64,000 nucleotides of DNA from Luzula sylvatica (GCA_946800325.1 OX326959.1:11996862-12060861), one strand, 5' to 3'. Shown: positions 11,314 through 23,780, counted from the stretch's first letter. Numbers and translations: made by a program. The notes: a model not told the origin generated them from the letters alone.

Positions 11314-11851
11314 CTATGTTACGCGGATACTTCAAAAATGCAGAAGTATCCCAAGGATACGCGTATCCGATACGGATACGGGTGCGATACGGTTCGGATA
11401 CGCCACGTGGCGTATCCGAATATTTTAATATTTATTTTTTTCGGATACGGCGGGGATACGGCAGGATACGGCTGGGGATACGTTCATGATACGGCTGGGA
11501 TACTCCATTTAGGATACTTCGGCTTATTATATATTTTGGCCCATAATATTTTTAAATAAATTATATAGGATACTTCTAGGATATTTCTAGATTAGTTCTA
11601 AAATATTTCTAGAACAAGTTTATGATAGTTTTATGATACTTGTATTGTTTGGTTGATATTATTTATTGTCATAATATTTAATTTAAAAATATTATTAATT
11701 TATTATTTAATTATTAATTATATATAATATAAATATATTAAACTAATAATTATATAGCCGTATCCGTATCCGTGATTTTTTGAAAATTGCCGTATCGCCG
11801 TATCCGTATCGTATCGGATACGCTACCCGTATTCGTATCCGTGCAACATAG
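11314..11851. mobile_element. hAT-type MITE (538 bp)
   Basis: The termini are CTATGTTACGCGGATAC and, read inward from the right, CTATGTTGCACGGATAC. The exact 8-bp TSD is ataatggc (11306-11313 and 11852-11859). The ends are rich in cgtatccg and ggatacg phrases, and the core is AT-rich with no gene. A decayed stretch resembling its AT-rich core is present near 33750-33950. Confidence 0.88.
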
Positions 11852-12212
11852 ATAATGGCCCATCAAAAACTTGGGGAAAAAGGTTAAACTTGGAGAATAA
11901 AAGTTCTTCGCAATCCCATATTATATCAAGGCCCAATTGATCTCACCAAAATAATTATACTGTAATTATGTTTACCAGTTCACTGTCAATTCTCAACTAT
12001 CTATTTTGCAACCAAACTAATGTTTAAAATCAGCAAAAAACATTATTCAATTCATAGCAAACTAAAATTCATATTCCATTCAAATTCAAATTCAATTTAT
12101 AACTAATACAACTCATGAAAAAGACGATTACAACCATCTTTTCATCACTAGTTTCATTCTTTATTCTTTGGGATTAAAAACCCTTAAAACAATTTTCAGT
12201 ACAAACTCAAGC

Positions 12213-12669
12213 TCAAGCAATGAGCTCGAACTCCTTGAGAACCTCGGTGAGATTCTTCGGCTCCATGGGCTTGACGAAGAATTCATCGGCTCCCGCCTCA
12301 GCAAACGCATCCTTGTTGTCAGCATCAGAAGTCACGGCTATTATCTTCGCCGCCACCCCCATTTCCCTGAGTTTCTTGGTTGCCTATCAAACAAACAAAT
12401 ATTAATTAAGTTCATACAAGGATTAACAATTTTATTTCTGATATATTAGGCATAAAAGAATATACCTCTACACCGTCCATAACTGGCATAGATTTGTCCA
12501 TGAGAACCAAGTCGAAGGTTTCGCCAGCAAGAAAGTGATCCACCGCCTCTTTTCCATTTATTGCCTCAACAACTTCGAATTTCAAACTGCGCAGAGCACG
12601 ACCGTTCACCTTGCGCTCGAGAGTCGAATCATCGACAACAAGAGCCCTCAGCATGTTCTTGGTTGCCAT
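12213..12669 (-). CDS. Type-C (ARR22/ARR24-like) response regulator, copy 2
   Basis: This mirror copy of the gene at 4285-4745 has two exons on the minus strand (12466-12669 and 12213-12383), a GT/AG intron at the same codon, and 124 residues. The receiver residues D13/D14, D58, T86 and K106 are all kept. Compared with copy 1 it has G23, R27, E50, A98, E109, E119 and A124, so it is a diverged but open paralogue. The two genes are convergent, tail to tail, about 7.5 kb apart. Its upstream region keeps the TATA box and a probable leader intron. No output domain is present. Whether both copies are transcribed cannot be seen from sequence. Confidence 0.9.
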
Positions 12670-12861
12670 ATCTTCTTCAGTTGTTTCTGCACTTGTAAAC
12701 ACTTAAAAACAAAATAATATATAAAAATTGAGATTGATCAAGCAAAGATTGGCATAAAGAAAAGCAAGGAGAAGTAAGAAAAACTTACCAAATTGAACTA
12801 ACAACAAGTATCAGTTAAGATGTATTCCAGTTTTGATTGAACATTGTTCTATGGAAGTGTC

Positions 12862-12869
12862 TATTTATA
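12862..12869 (-). promoter_or_regulatory. TATA box of response-regulator copy 2
   Basis: Reverse complement of TATAAATA at the position that mirrors the box of copy 1. Confidence 0.55.
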
Positions 12870-13425
12870 GATGGAAGAAGGGGTCACATATTAAATGCTC
12901 TCCATAAATGACTGATATGCTCGGAAAATCTTCAGTAAACGGTCGTATCTTGGGATAGAAAATTGTATATAGTCATTATATTGTGAGATAAAGGAAGATT
13001 TTCGTATCTGAAAATTTAGTATTTACTGCTTATTTGGATATAGTTGGTTTGAAAAAAAAAATTATATGTTATTATATCCTTTAGGAGTAGAAAACTGAAT
13101 GCGAAGGTCCCCACAAGATAAAAAAGGATACTCCTATCTGAAAATTTAGTTCTTCCTGTTTATTTTGATATACTGCGCCTCGTTGAAGGGATATTATACG
13201 CTATATTTGAATTTTGCATTAAATTACGGAGATGATTATATAATTTAATTTCTAGTAATATATTTAAAGTAATTAAATTGTGTATTCATATCTTCATGCA
13301 ATCTGATACAGAACTTTGACTCGAAAATGATGACAAGATGCCACGAGTCGCTGACTGAATCAGCCTGTGCGAACATTCCACGTCAACAGATTAAATGACG
13401 CGGCCTGTTATCTTTGGCTGGATCC

Positions 13426-14483
13426 ATAGTAAACCCTGCCACATCATAATTTCTCATTTCAAGAAAGGATAATCCTTTAAGAATTTACATATATGGAGTT
13501 TAGGAGTTTTTAGGTTTTATTAATTTGATATTACATATAATGGGCTTAGGTAAAATAATATTTTGATTTGTAAAAATCTGGTAAATTGAATATTAATTGA
13601 TATTGGACCCCCAAATACTTGTAGCTAAACCTGCCAACATCTTGTTTCATAACTCTCGTTTTCACAAATCCAGTAATCCTTAGAGACTCTTTTGGGCCCT
13701 TACAGAGGTGGCGCAACTGTTTTCGAAGCTCACGGCGAAAATAATAAAACTTTTTATTGTATGATATTTTTTAACTTCTCCTGTAATTCTAACCGTTTCT
13801 TAAAACTTACGACGAGTTTTCAAAATATATTAAGATCACTCTTGAGAAAGAAAAAAATCATTAACAAAAAATCAACCCTATGAAATATATCATACACAGG
13901 CATATCCTTGTCAATTGGGTCATGTACATACGTATATCGACGAAATAAATTTCAAAGAACATAATCAAAATTTCGATGACATGATAAATCTCAAAGAAAA
14001 TTATCGACAATTTCATATAAACGCATATGTGAAAATTTCCACCAAGAAGTCCATACGTTTGTGACATCATTATCGCCAACGAGGGGGTAATTATGTTGAA
14101 TCTCGTAGCAGTTTATGCTGAATATCGCGAACACTCTCGCGCATTGCTTGTCAGGCAATCTCCTATTATCGTCAAGATAAATTAATGTGGAATGTGCAAA
14201 TTTTGAAGGTAATTAAGAATTGTTCTGTTTAATCTGTAAGAAAACTATACAAGTAATTCTTCAATAAGTTTACAACTTAGTGAGAAGTAATACATACATG
14301 CACAACGACCGGCAATGCCGCTTCATCAAAAAATTATTTTGATGAAACAAATTATCGTTCATAATTAACTTCCTCGATACTTTACACCTGAATTTTGTTT
14401 TGTTTTGTTTTATTGAGAAATTAAAAAAAATACAACTCTGGCGTGAAATATCCAAAAGGAATGATATTTGTTCTGTACTGTTG
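13426..14483. other. Intergenic DNA, no gene seen
   Basis: AT-rich sequence between the outer edge of the right arm and the 3' end of LINE-A. Short frames (60-70 codons) carry no known domain. It includes a few gacatcat and tgacatgat phrases but no clear repeat boundary. Confidence 0.5.
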
Positions 14484-14728
14484 TTTTTTTTTTTTTTTTT
14501 TTTTTTTTTAAACCCGTAGGTATCTCTTCATAAAAATAACCAAATAGGTTCATTACAACTCAATGACTACCACTAAATAACGAAACGAACCCCTAAGATC
14601 CTACAAACCGTACAGCAAATACCCTAACATAAAAATAAAAACAACAAACCAAATAACTAAAGGGGTAAACAAGCATCACAACCCCTGGAATGCTATAACA
14701 TTTTCTTGAACCTCCAAATAGGACTTCT

Positions 14729-15232
14729 CTATCTGCTTCCCGTAAAAGATGGAAAACATGAATCCTCGTAACTGGCACTCGTTATTCTCGCCAGATTTGC
14801 CAAAGCGTGGGCCTCTTTGTTGAATTCCCTCCTGATATGCATTATTGTCGGATCTTTTACCCGCCTTTTCCAAATTAAACAGTCCCTTGCATTCTGGATT
14901 GCCGCAATTAAAGAGGGCTCGATTCGATTGGGGTCAGAGAGAGATTGAACCAGAGTGGCTACCTCTAAATTATCCTTAAGGAAGATCGATGATTTGCCCT
15001 TAAACCTGGTGCTCACAAATTCCATGGAGGCAGCCATTGCTCTGAATTCACCTTGTAGAACCTGATTGTCCCCCGTAGACGGACATGCGCATGCTGCCAT
15101 GATCGTTCCGGAGCAATTCCTTATTATAAAAGAGATACCCGTTCTATTAAGAGCATCCATCGAGAAATCACACCAGATCATCAGATCCTTTGCTTGGATT
15201 TTTGGTTGGTACCCCATTGAAATTGAATCCAT
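14729..15232 (-). pseudogene. LINE-A RNase H domain (RVT_3 type)
   Basis: The C-terminal part of ORF2 reads as a plant-type RNase H: IWCDFSMDALNRTG (first Asp), LQGEFRAMAASMEF (Glu), IFLKDNLEVATLV (second Asp) and IMHIRREFNKEAHALANLA near the end. About 160 residues are open. It is separated from the upstream zf-RVT part by a stop and frame change near 15300. Presence of RNase H places the element in the L1 branch that acquired this domain. Confidence 0.8.
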
Positions 15233-15326
15233 ATTCGGGGGGTTTGCAAATAAAGCTCTAAAGGGTACCTCGGTAATGGCCTTCTGATTGATGTCCTCGA
15301 AAGAAATCCTCGTTTTTTAAAATGCC

Positions 15327-16148
15327 TTAAGAGTTTCTAGCCTTCCATATATTCCACCATAAGGCCGCCAAAATTGGCATATCGTTTTCACTTGTTGCAT
15401 ATACTAGGTTGGCTAACGCATTGTCGGACGGTACCATTGCCTGGTTTAGATCTAGGTTGAAAACCGAGAAATTCCAGAACACTCTGATTCTCGGACAAGA
15501 TAATAAGATATGGTCGATCGATTCCGTAGCCGAATTGCAGACCGAGCATAAAGGATTGATCGAGTTTATTCTTCCATGCAGGTTTATCTTAGAAGGCACA
15601 GCATTCATAAGAGCTTTCCATAAAAACATCTTGAGTTTTGGACTTATTTTTTTATTAGCCCAAACCTTAGCCCACACTTGCGAAGCCCATTCTGATGGCA
15701 TTCCAAAAATACAGCTCGGCTCAATTCGTATACGCAATTGGGTATATGCATCCTTTACCGTGAATCCCCCGCTTTTAGACTTGATCCACAGTAATTTATC
15801 TCTGACGCCTTCATTGTGAATTGGATCAAAATTCGTTCGTTGGATCTGATACGCCTCGTTGTCAGAGAACAATTGGTTGATGAGATTAACTCTCCAAGTT
15901 CCTGATGTGTCATCGAACAAATCATACACTTTGATTTCTCTTAACGGGTTACTGGTAGGTTTAGAGATAGTTTGATCCGAGAACCAAGGCTGACCCAGAG
16001 CTCTGCACTCTTTCCCATCACCCAATATCCACCTTGTTTGGCCTCGAAATTCATCTCTCAGCATCAGAACAGCTCTCCAGAAATTGGACACGAAATCCTT
16101 CCTCCTACTCATCCAAATAGAAATCCGGGGAAGATACTTGGCGATCAT
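15327..16148 (-). pseudogene. LINE-A ORF2 zf-RVT region
   Basis: The frame encodes the region after the RT thumb. It shows RWILGDGKECRALGQPWF, FTVKDAYTQL, KISPKLKMFLWKALMNAVPS, and a zinc-binding-like CSVCNSATESIDHILLSC block with CxxC and HxxxxC spacing. This is the domain between RT and RNase H in plant LINEs. It ends in a stop at 15327. Confidence 0.85.
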
Positions 16149-16176
16149 TTGGCTGACCCATAAAGCTTTGTCGCCA

Positions 16177-17630
16177 TTAAAGGAATCGCCATATTTGGAC
16201 CATGATCATAGCTTTATTCATCGTTCTTGTGTCTCTCAGCCCTAATCCACCTTTTAGTCTGTGTTGCGTGACATTATCCCATTTAGTCCAAGCCATGTAT
16301 CGATTCGATCCTTGTTTATACCCCAAAAAGAATTTCTTCACCGTTGAATCGAATTTCTTTATAATTGTGGAAGGGATGAATTCATATCCCATGTGATATA
16401 AAGGTGTTGAATTTAGGACGGATTGAGCGAGTACCAACCGTCCCCCCTGTGAAATCAATTTCGTTTTCCACACGGACAATCTCTGATCCACATTCACTAA
16501 TAAATGGCCGTAATCCTTAACCAATTTACGACCCATCACCAACTGGCACCCCAAGTATTTTTCACTCCTAGAAGCCCTTGAAGCTTGAAAAATCGAGGAG
16601 ATCTCATCTTCAATCTCTGTTGGCGTAACCAAACTGAACCAAATTTTTGATTTAGCCGGGTTGACTTCCAGCCCCGATACTGCAGAGAAAACCTTAAATA
16701 TTTCCATAATTGCTCGTGCCTCTGAATTGGAAGCCGTTCCATAAACGACGAGATCATCCGCATACAGATTTGAATTAGTCTTAAATATTTCCATAATTTA
16801 GGGGAAGAGATGCACATCTTTAACCCACGAGATAAATTCACTTGGGAAATCCATTAAGGCGAGTGACTGGGTAATGCAACTCCATTCAAGTGTATCGTAC
16901 GCCTTTCGTAAGTCCACCTTAATTGCGAAGGCTTTTTTTTTGTACATATTTGAATTGAAAGAGTGAAGTACCTCGTTTTGCAGGATGATATTATCTTGAA
17001 TTGGTCTCCCTCGAATAAAGCCGGTTTGGTTAATTGAGATCAGTTTGGATAAAACCGATTTGAGTTGATTCGCTAGGAACTTTGCGACCACCTTGTACAA
17101 AAATTACAAATACTTATCGGTCTGTAATATGTAATTTTTGTCGGATTTTCACATTTTGGGATCAAAACAATGCTGGTTTCACCAAATGAATCAGGGATAA
17201 ATTCATTTGAGAAGATAGCCTGTACCGAGCGGATCACCCAATCTTTGATATCCGTCCAATTTTCTTGAAAGAAACGGGCCGAGAAACCCTCTGGGCCCGG
17301 AGCCTTGTCAGGCCGAATTGCTAAAATAATTGAAGACACAACCTCAGCAGTAGGTAAGCTCCTGAGGACTTGTTGATCCCGATCATTAATCTTTGGAATT
17401 GGATAGTTAATGATTACATTCCCCGGGATTAATCGCGAGATTTGTTCCGGATTTGAAGTTTTGAACAGGGTTTTATACGAATCGATGAACATTCTCCTAA
17501 TCTGAGTTTGGGAGTTAATCCACATCCCATTAGAGTCTTGGATCAAGGAAATCGCATTTTGTCTTCTCCTATTTATTGTGGAAGCATGATAATAAGAGGT
17601 ATTCAAATCGTCATCATTTAACCATTTCAC
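16177..17630 (-). pseudogene. LINE-A reverse transcriptase, deleted in the palm
   Basis: Pieces in three frames give AIRPDKAPGPEGFSARFF and IVLIPKCENP (17073-17630), INQTGFIRGRPIQDNI and VDLRKAYDTLEW (16798-17100), then YADDLVVYG (RT motif C) and EKYLGCQLVMGRK (16177-16794). The GLRQGDPLSP motif expected between the second and third pieces is absent: the reading goes from WVKDVHLFP straight to a stop just before the segment leading to YADD. So a deletion has removed motif B. The catalytic Asp in VDLRKAYD and the ADD are still present. Confidence 0.85.
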
Positions 17631-17682
17631 TCGGGATCTAATTTGCCAGTAATCGCTAACTTGCTAGGAACATTCATTAAAT

Positions 17683-18610
17683 TTATATTCCAGGACTTGA
17701 ATTTCTTGGCCCACTCGCATTGGGTCTGTATGTAACATTTTGGGCCGAAAGCATTTCTTTTTCAATTTGTTTAAGCTTGCTATTAGGATTAAAAGAGTTT
17801 TTCTTAGCCCGTATAGAAATAGCTCCTATCAACTTTTTAATACCACCATCCCAATGTTCTTGCCTGACAAAACTAACTTCATTTTTAATTGTGTTTTTGA
17901 AATTTTGAGAATTGTACCACCATTTTTCCATAATAACAAGCTTTTTTTGGCCAAATTGATTAATCGGATACAATTTGATAAGCACTGGATTGTGATCACT
18001 ATTAAAAGCTGGCAAATGAAATACCTTTGCATTATTAAATTCCGAGACCCATGCAAAATTAGCTAATGCCCTATCCAAACGTTCCATAACTAAATTTGAC
18101 GCGAATATCTTGTTGACATGTATACGCATGACCATTAAAGCCCAAGTCCATTAACCCTGCTGCCCTAATCATTTCACCGAAATTTCTTGTATTAGCCGAT
18201 TGATACGACGCCGATCCCGTACTCCATTTCTCATGATTACCTAAAATTGCGTTGAAATCCCCCATGACCATCATTTTTACATTAGCCAAGGCCGAGTATG
18301 ACACAATAATGTCCCACACGAATTGATTATCCGTATGTTTAGGGTCTCCGTACACCGCGATTAACAACCAACTCGCTCCTCCTGTGTGTGATTGAATCTC
18401 AGCAATAATCAAAAACCTGTTTGAGAAAACTATGGAGACTCTTAACTCTTTCCTCCAAAAAAGCCATAAACCTCCTGAATAACCAATAGATGGTACACAA
18501 AAAGAATTTAAACTGTGGAATGAAGATGTGAGGTGCGTGGATTTCGATGCGTTGCATCTCATGTCGGAGATGAACGCGATGTCGACGCGAGAGCAGTGGA
18601 GATACCTCTT
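17683..18610 (-). pseudogene. LINE-A endonuclease, main part
   Basis: This continues the endonuclease after the Copia insertion. Visible motifs are YSGGLWLFW, VYGDPKHTDNQFVW, VMGDFNAILGNHEKW (the conserved GDFN), and MERLDRALAN followed by FNSDHNPVLI (the conserved SDH). A frameshift lies near 18115 and another near 17720. These are AP-endonuclease-type motifs of plant L1 ORF2. The first 20 codons are on the far side of the Copia element (29961-30020). Confidence 0.82.
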
Positions 18611-18615
18611 GATGG

Positions 18616-18933
18616 TGTTATGGTATGGAGACTTTTGAAAACCCGAGGATTAGAAAATTGGAAAAAAGAAACCTTGAGGATTTAGGGTTTAGGCAATGAT
18701 TATTTTCTTATATTATTTCCTTGTATTGGATAGGAGTGTAGTTATAAATAGAGAGCTATGCTAGAGTTTCATTCATTCCAACAAATATCAATAATTGTAT
18801 TCTCTCTTTCTCCAGTATAGTAAAATAGTTTGATTGCCGGCGGCCGTGGTTTTTTTCCTTCGAAGTTTCCACGTAAAAATCTTTGTGTTCCTGTGTTGTT
18901 CTTGTGTGTCTGTTTGCGGCGAAGATCCTAACA
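18616..18933 (+). repeat. Copia 5' LTR
   Basis: Starts TG, ends CA, with a TATA box at 18743-18750. It lacks about 40 bp that the 3' LTR has near 29666-29710. Confidence 0.92.
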
Positions 18934-18935
18934 AG

Positions 18936-18947
18936 TGGTATCAGGGC
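18936..18947 (+). other. Copia primer-binding site
   Basis: TGGTATCAGGGC lies two bases after the 5' LTR. It matches the 3' end complement of initiator tRNA-Met (TGGTATCAGAGC) with one difference, as in most plant Copia elements. Confidence 0.85.
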
Positions 18948-18974
18948 AAAGGTTAAGGTTCGAGCAGACGAGAG

Positions 18975-20457
18975 ATGGACGAGAACAAGGTTTCGGTATG
19001 CCGGTTCGATGGGCGAGACTTCGGTTACTGGAAGATGCAAGTAGAAGCGCTGCTATGCCAGAAGGACCTAGAAGATGCGCTATTCGACACAAGGCTGGAA
19101 AGTATCACGGACGAAGGCAAGTGGAGAAGATGAACCGCAAGGCGCTACGCTATATCCAATTATCGCTGGCCAAGAACGTGGCGTTCAACGTAGCGAAGGA
19201 GACGACGGCTTTCGGGGTCATGAAGGCGATGTCCAACATGTATGAGAAACCGTCTTCGCTAAACAAGTTGCACCTAGTGCGTCGTCTTTCAATCTGCGAA
19301 TGACGGAGGGCGGATCTGTTGCAGAGCATCTAAATGCTTTTCAGGTTATTTCAATCCAATTAGACTCTTTCAAATTTAACCTTGGTGATGAGATGAAGGC
19401 ACTCATGCTACTGTCATCTCTTCCGGAGAGCTGCACGATGACGATAGACGTTATCGGCGTTAAGGCAGATCTAACTTTTGAGGAAGTGCGAGACCGCATC
19501 CTGAATGACGACATTCGGGGAAAGGAGCGAACCGAAGCCTCGAGTTCCTCGGGTTCGGCGTTGAATTTAGAGAGTCGGGGCCGTGAAGGCCAGAGGAGCA
19601 ACAACCGCGGGCAAGCCAAGTCGAGAGGACGCAGCAAGTCAAGACCACGTGGCGAGTTGGAGTGCTGTAATTGTGACAAGAAAGGTCACATGAAGCAGGA
19701 CTGCAAAGCCCCGAGAAAGGAGAAGGTGAAATCGAGTTCTGCAAATGTTGTCACCGAGCAAGACAGAGACGGTGCTCTCATCATATGCGTCGACAGCCCC
19801 GTTGAGTCCTGGGTTTTGGACTCGGGCGCATCCTTCCACTCGACCTCGCAGAAAGATAAGTTCTTAAATTTCAAGACAGGAGATTTAGGAAAGGTTTGCC
19901 TAGCAGATGGAAAGTCTTTGATCGTATCGGGCATAAGTGATGTCCAGATAAAATCCAGCAACGGTTTTAGATGGATCCTGCGAGGAGTTCGGTACATTCC
20001 CGGTCTTATGAAGAGCTTGATATCCTTCGGGCAGATGGATAGTGAAGGCTACAAGACGGTGTTCGGGAACGGGTCATGGAAGATTGTAAGGGGGGTCATG
20101 GTGATAGCGAGAGGTACGAAGACGGGAACCCTCTATCTTACCGATAATAGAGAAGATTGTTTGGCGTTTTCGGGAGCAGCGACTGATCCGATGTTATGGC
20201 ACAACCGGCTCGGTCACATGAGTCATGAAGGGATGCAAGTGTTGATTTCCAAGGGTCTGTTACCGAAGGTAAAATCGGTACAAACCGGTTTCTGTGAGAA
20301 CTGCGTGCTCGGCAAGCAAAGACGGATTAGTTTTTCGAAGGCCGGACGAGAACTCAAGATGGGGAAGTTAGACCCGGTGCATACCGATGTGTGGGGGCCA
20401 GGTCCAGTCTATCGGGGGGTCACGATACTACGTCACCTTTATCGACGATTCAACTAG
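18975..20457 (+). pseudogene. Copia gag, protease and GAG-pre-integrase region
   Basis: The ATG at 18975 begins MDENKVSVCRFDGRDFGYW, a typical Copia gag start. Frameshifts occur near 19125 and near 19289. The frame from 19300 carries MTEGGSVAEHLNAF, the zinc knuckle CCNCDKKGHMKQDC, the protease motif WVLDSGASFHS (DSG active site) and the pre-integrase DPMLWHNRLGHMSHEGM with CENCVLGKQRR. It then shifts frame near 20405, at GPVYRGVT where GPVQSIGGSRYYVTFIDDS follows in another frame. Confidence 0.88.
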
Positions 20458-20865
20458 AAAGGTATGGATCTATTTTATTAAACACAAATTTGACGTGTTT
20501 AATGTGTTCAAAAGGTGGAAGCCAGAAGTTGAGACCGAGACCGGCTTGAAGCTGAAATGCTTAAAGTCGGATAATGGAGGGGAGTACGACAGTGCAAAGT
20601 TCAGAGGATTTTGCGCAGAACAAGGAATCAAGCAGATTCGGACGGTTCCAAATCGACCTCAGCAAATTGGGGTGGCAGAATGCATGAATCGAACTCTGAA
20701 TGAACGGGCAAGGACGATGCGATTGCACGTGGGATTGCCGAAGATATTTTGGGCATATGCGGTTAGCACGGCCGCATACCTTATCAACCGTACTCCGATG
20801 AAATCCCTCAACCTCGAGCTACCTGAAGAAAAATGGAGAGGAAAGAAGATTTCTCTTGGTCATTT
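20387..20865 (+). pseudogene. Copia integrase core, interrupted
   Basis: The integrase core shows YYVTFIDDSTRKVWIYF, LKSDNGGEYDSAKF and the catalytic-Glu region, here PQQIGVAECMNRTLNERAR instead of the usual PQQNGVAERMNRT. The frame stops where CACTA 2 inserts, and resumes at 24070 with cgaatttttgggagc (RIFGS). Rejoining across the 3-bp TSD ttt gives an uninterrupted junction. Confidence 0.88.
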
Positions 20866-23706
20866 CACTACAACACATCTGATTTTTAGGGTCGGGCCGC
20901 CCTTAAAATTTGCTCATTATTGGGTCGGCCAGCCCCAATAATGCTTTTGGGTCGGTTAGAATAGGGTCTGCCCGACCCTGATTATTTGAATTTTTGGGTC
21001 CGCCCGCCCCAATAGGATAAAACCGCCCCAATAACTCTTTTGGGTCGCCTTTTTATTGGGTCGGCCCGCCCCTAAATCCAGGGTCCGCCCGTCCCTAATT
21101 GCTTGCCCGCCCCTATAACATCAGGGTCTGCCCGCTCCTAGTATTTTCCCGCCCCAATAAGACCAGGGTCTGCCCGCCCCTAACCAGATACCGCCCCAAC
21201 AACAGAGTAGGGTCGGCCCGACCCAAACTCTGCCCGACCCAAACACTGCCATGCGCCGTCCCCTTCACCTCTTTCTTCCCCCAGATAAACCCTCCCCCAT
21301 TCTTCCCTCTCTCTCTTTTTTCGGCAGCCCCATTCTTCCCTCTCTCTCTTTACAGCAGCCCTCGCCTCTTCTTTCCCTCTCTCTAAACCCTCCATTAGAC
21401 TTAGATCTCGCACAACCTCGTTAGGGTTTTGGATCCGCTCGAGTCTCGTCTTCAAGAAGTCGCAACCTCGCTAGCTTTCTTCTCCTTCTCGCGCAACCTC
21501 GCTTGCATGACCTAGATTTCTGGTGGCTTGTCTGTCGGTGGTAGGAGCTCGGTTCTTTTCTCTCCGTTAAATGGTATTTTCTTATCTCTCTAATTAATTA
21601 AAATACTAGTTTCAAGCATTTTCAGTGATATTTTTCCTAATTTTGGTGGAATTGGTTTCGTTCAAGCAATTTATGTGGTATTTTCACTAATTTCAGTAAT
21701 ATTTTGCCTAATTGTTGTATTATTTGTTTTCTTAGATTTTTTAGGGTTTGTAGTTCATAATTTTTCTGAGGTCGTTAATTTTTACAGTCAATTTTTTTTA
21801 CTGTCAATTTTATTTTACTGTTAATTTTTACTGTCAATTTGTACTGTCAGTTTTTAATGTCAATTTTTTATTGTCAATTTTTTTTAAATACTCTTTTTTT
21901 ACAGTTTTTAATGTCTTCAGTTTTTAAAAATTTATTTACTAATTTTCTCTCTTTTTTTACTGTTATTTTTCTTAAACTGTTTTTTGCTGTCAAATAATTT
22001 AATATATTATTCACATATTTAAATTTTACTGTTTTTTCACTCTTTCTTCAGTTTTTTCACTTTTTTTTTTACTGTTTTTTGCAGATTTAAATTTTTAAAT
22101 GAGTGTTTATATTCACATATTTAGTATGTTGTCAGAATATCTTTTAGGTTTTAGGGTTAATTACTAGTATTATGGTTTATTTTCTTGGTAACTTGGGCTA
22201 AGCGTATATTTTTAAGATTTAAAAATTAATTTTGATAAATTACCTTTTCAATTTTCTTAATTTCAGGTCTATGTGGGAAGCCTGGTGGGGGAGTGGGGGA
22301 GGGTTTTGGGTCCATGGCTCCATGGCTAGTCACAACCAGCTCTCAGCTCTGCCACGCCTAGGTCTTGACGCCTCTCAACTCTGCCACGCCTAGTCACAAC
22401 CAGCTCTCAGCTCTGCCACTATTTCTTCAAGGTAATTTATGTGTTAATTGCTCAATTTCGTGACTAATTGCTCAATTTTGTCTAATTGAGAACTCAAAAC
22501 ACACAAATAGGGTCAAACATTGCTGTTGTTTTGCTCAATTTTGTGACCAATTACTCAATTTTGTCTAATCTCGACAGGTTTGTTTTCTCTGTCTCGTTAT
22601 ATGTACATGTCTTTGATTTTAATTTTTTTAATTTTAATGGTTAATATAGGACTAAATATTAAGGATTAATATAGGATTTGGTTTGCTTAATATTAAGGAA
22701 TCATATACGCGACAGTTTATTTTATATTAATTTAATTATTTACTCATTAATAAATGAATGAATTTTTTACTGTTTTTCTGGAGGTTGGTCTTGAAGGGGC
22801 TGGAGATGGGTCTCGGAGGATTGGAGGCGGGTCTTGCATTTCCAGATTCAAAAAGGGTAATTTGGTAAATTGGAAAATCATTTTGTTTATTTTTTTATTT
22901 CAGTATACATAACTGGATATTTCATTTTGTATGGCGAGGAGCTCGATTTAAAACTACCAAACATGTCTAAACAGTGGTACGCATAACATTATCCCGTTTC
23001 CTTCCAAAATAAAGAAGTAATAATTTCACAAATACCCCTCTAAAATTATATATTGAAAACTTGATTGCATAATAATTTGCCATGATAAAAAAATTAGGGT
23101 TTCAATTTAGTGCTTTTTCTGTCAGTTTTTTTTTCTAATTTTTTAGTCATTTTTTCATTGCTTTTTTGTTGTTTTCAAATATTTTTTTAGGGTTTTAATT
23201 AAGTATCTCTTCACATATTTTTTGTTAAATACTTCTATTAATTTATTTTGAAATTATAGTACTAATCATTTTTATATAACATTTTACAAAATCATTTTTC
23301 AGTTTTCTGATAATTTTTTCTTTTTGAAATTATTACCTAAGGATAAATATGATGTTTTTATATTTCGAATGATTAATGTAATTTTTTGGGTTTTAGAATG
23401 GTAAAAATGTAAATTCTTCTTTACTAATTGTTTGTGTTTTATTTTAGGAATAGATGGGTTAATTGAAAGATGATGAGGATGGTGGTTGGCTACTGAGGGG
23501 CCATGGAGGGAGGAGGTAATTTGTAATTTGTAATTTGATTTTGTATTTGTAATTTGTATCGTCGGAAAATATATGTAATTTGTTATTGATATACTTTTTG
23601 CTATTGATGTGTGTTTGTAATTTGTAATTTGATTTTGTATTTGTAATTTGTATTGTCGGAAAGTATATGTTTGTTTATTTTGTATCATGGATTTAAAAAA
23701 ATATGT

Positions 23707-23780
<74 letters not shown>

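Larger units (their letters stand above)
7615..13425. repeat. Right arm of large inverted duplication
   Basis: This is the inverted counterpart of 3520-5560. Removing three insertions (7908-8447, 8462-11268, 11314-11851) and one copy of each TSD restores a continuous stretch that parallels the left arm through the phrases cctttgtttt, gccattgcc, cctcctcaac and atggcccatc. The outer end is near 13416-13425 (agataa and agccaa blocks seen in both arms). Confidence 0.85.

Noticed and set aside
10993..11559. A 188-codon plus-strand frame
   Set aside because: It is a translation of the CACTA subterminal GACGGGCC repeats and runs across the CACTA end into the hAT MITE.
18935..19303. An independent gene
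   Set aside because: It is part of the Copia gag in a shifted frame (phrases KALRYIQLSLAKNV and LNKLHLVRRL).
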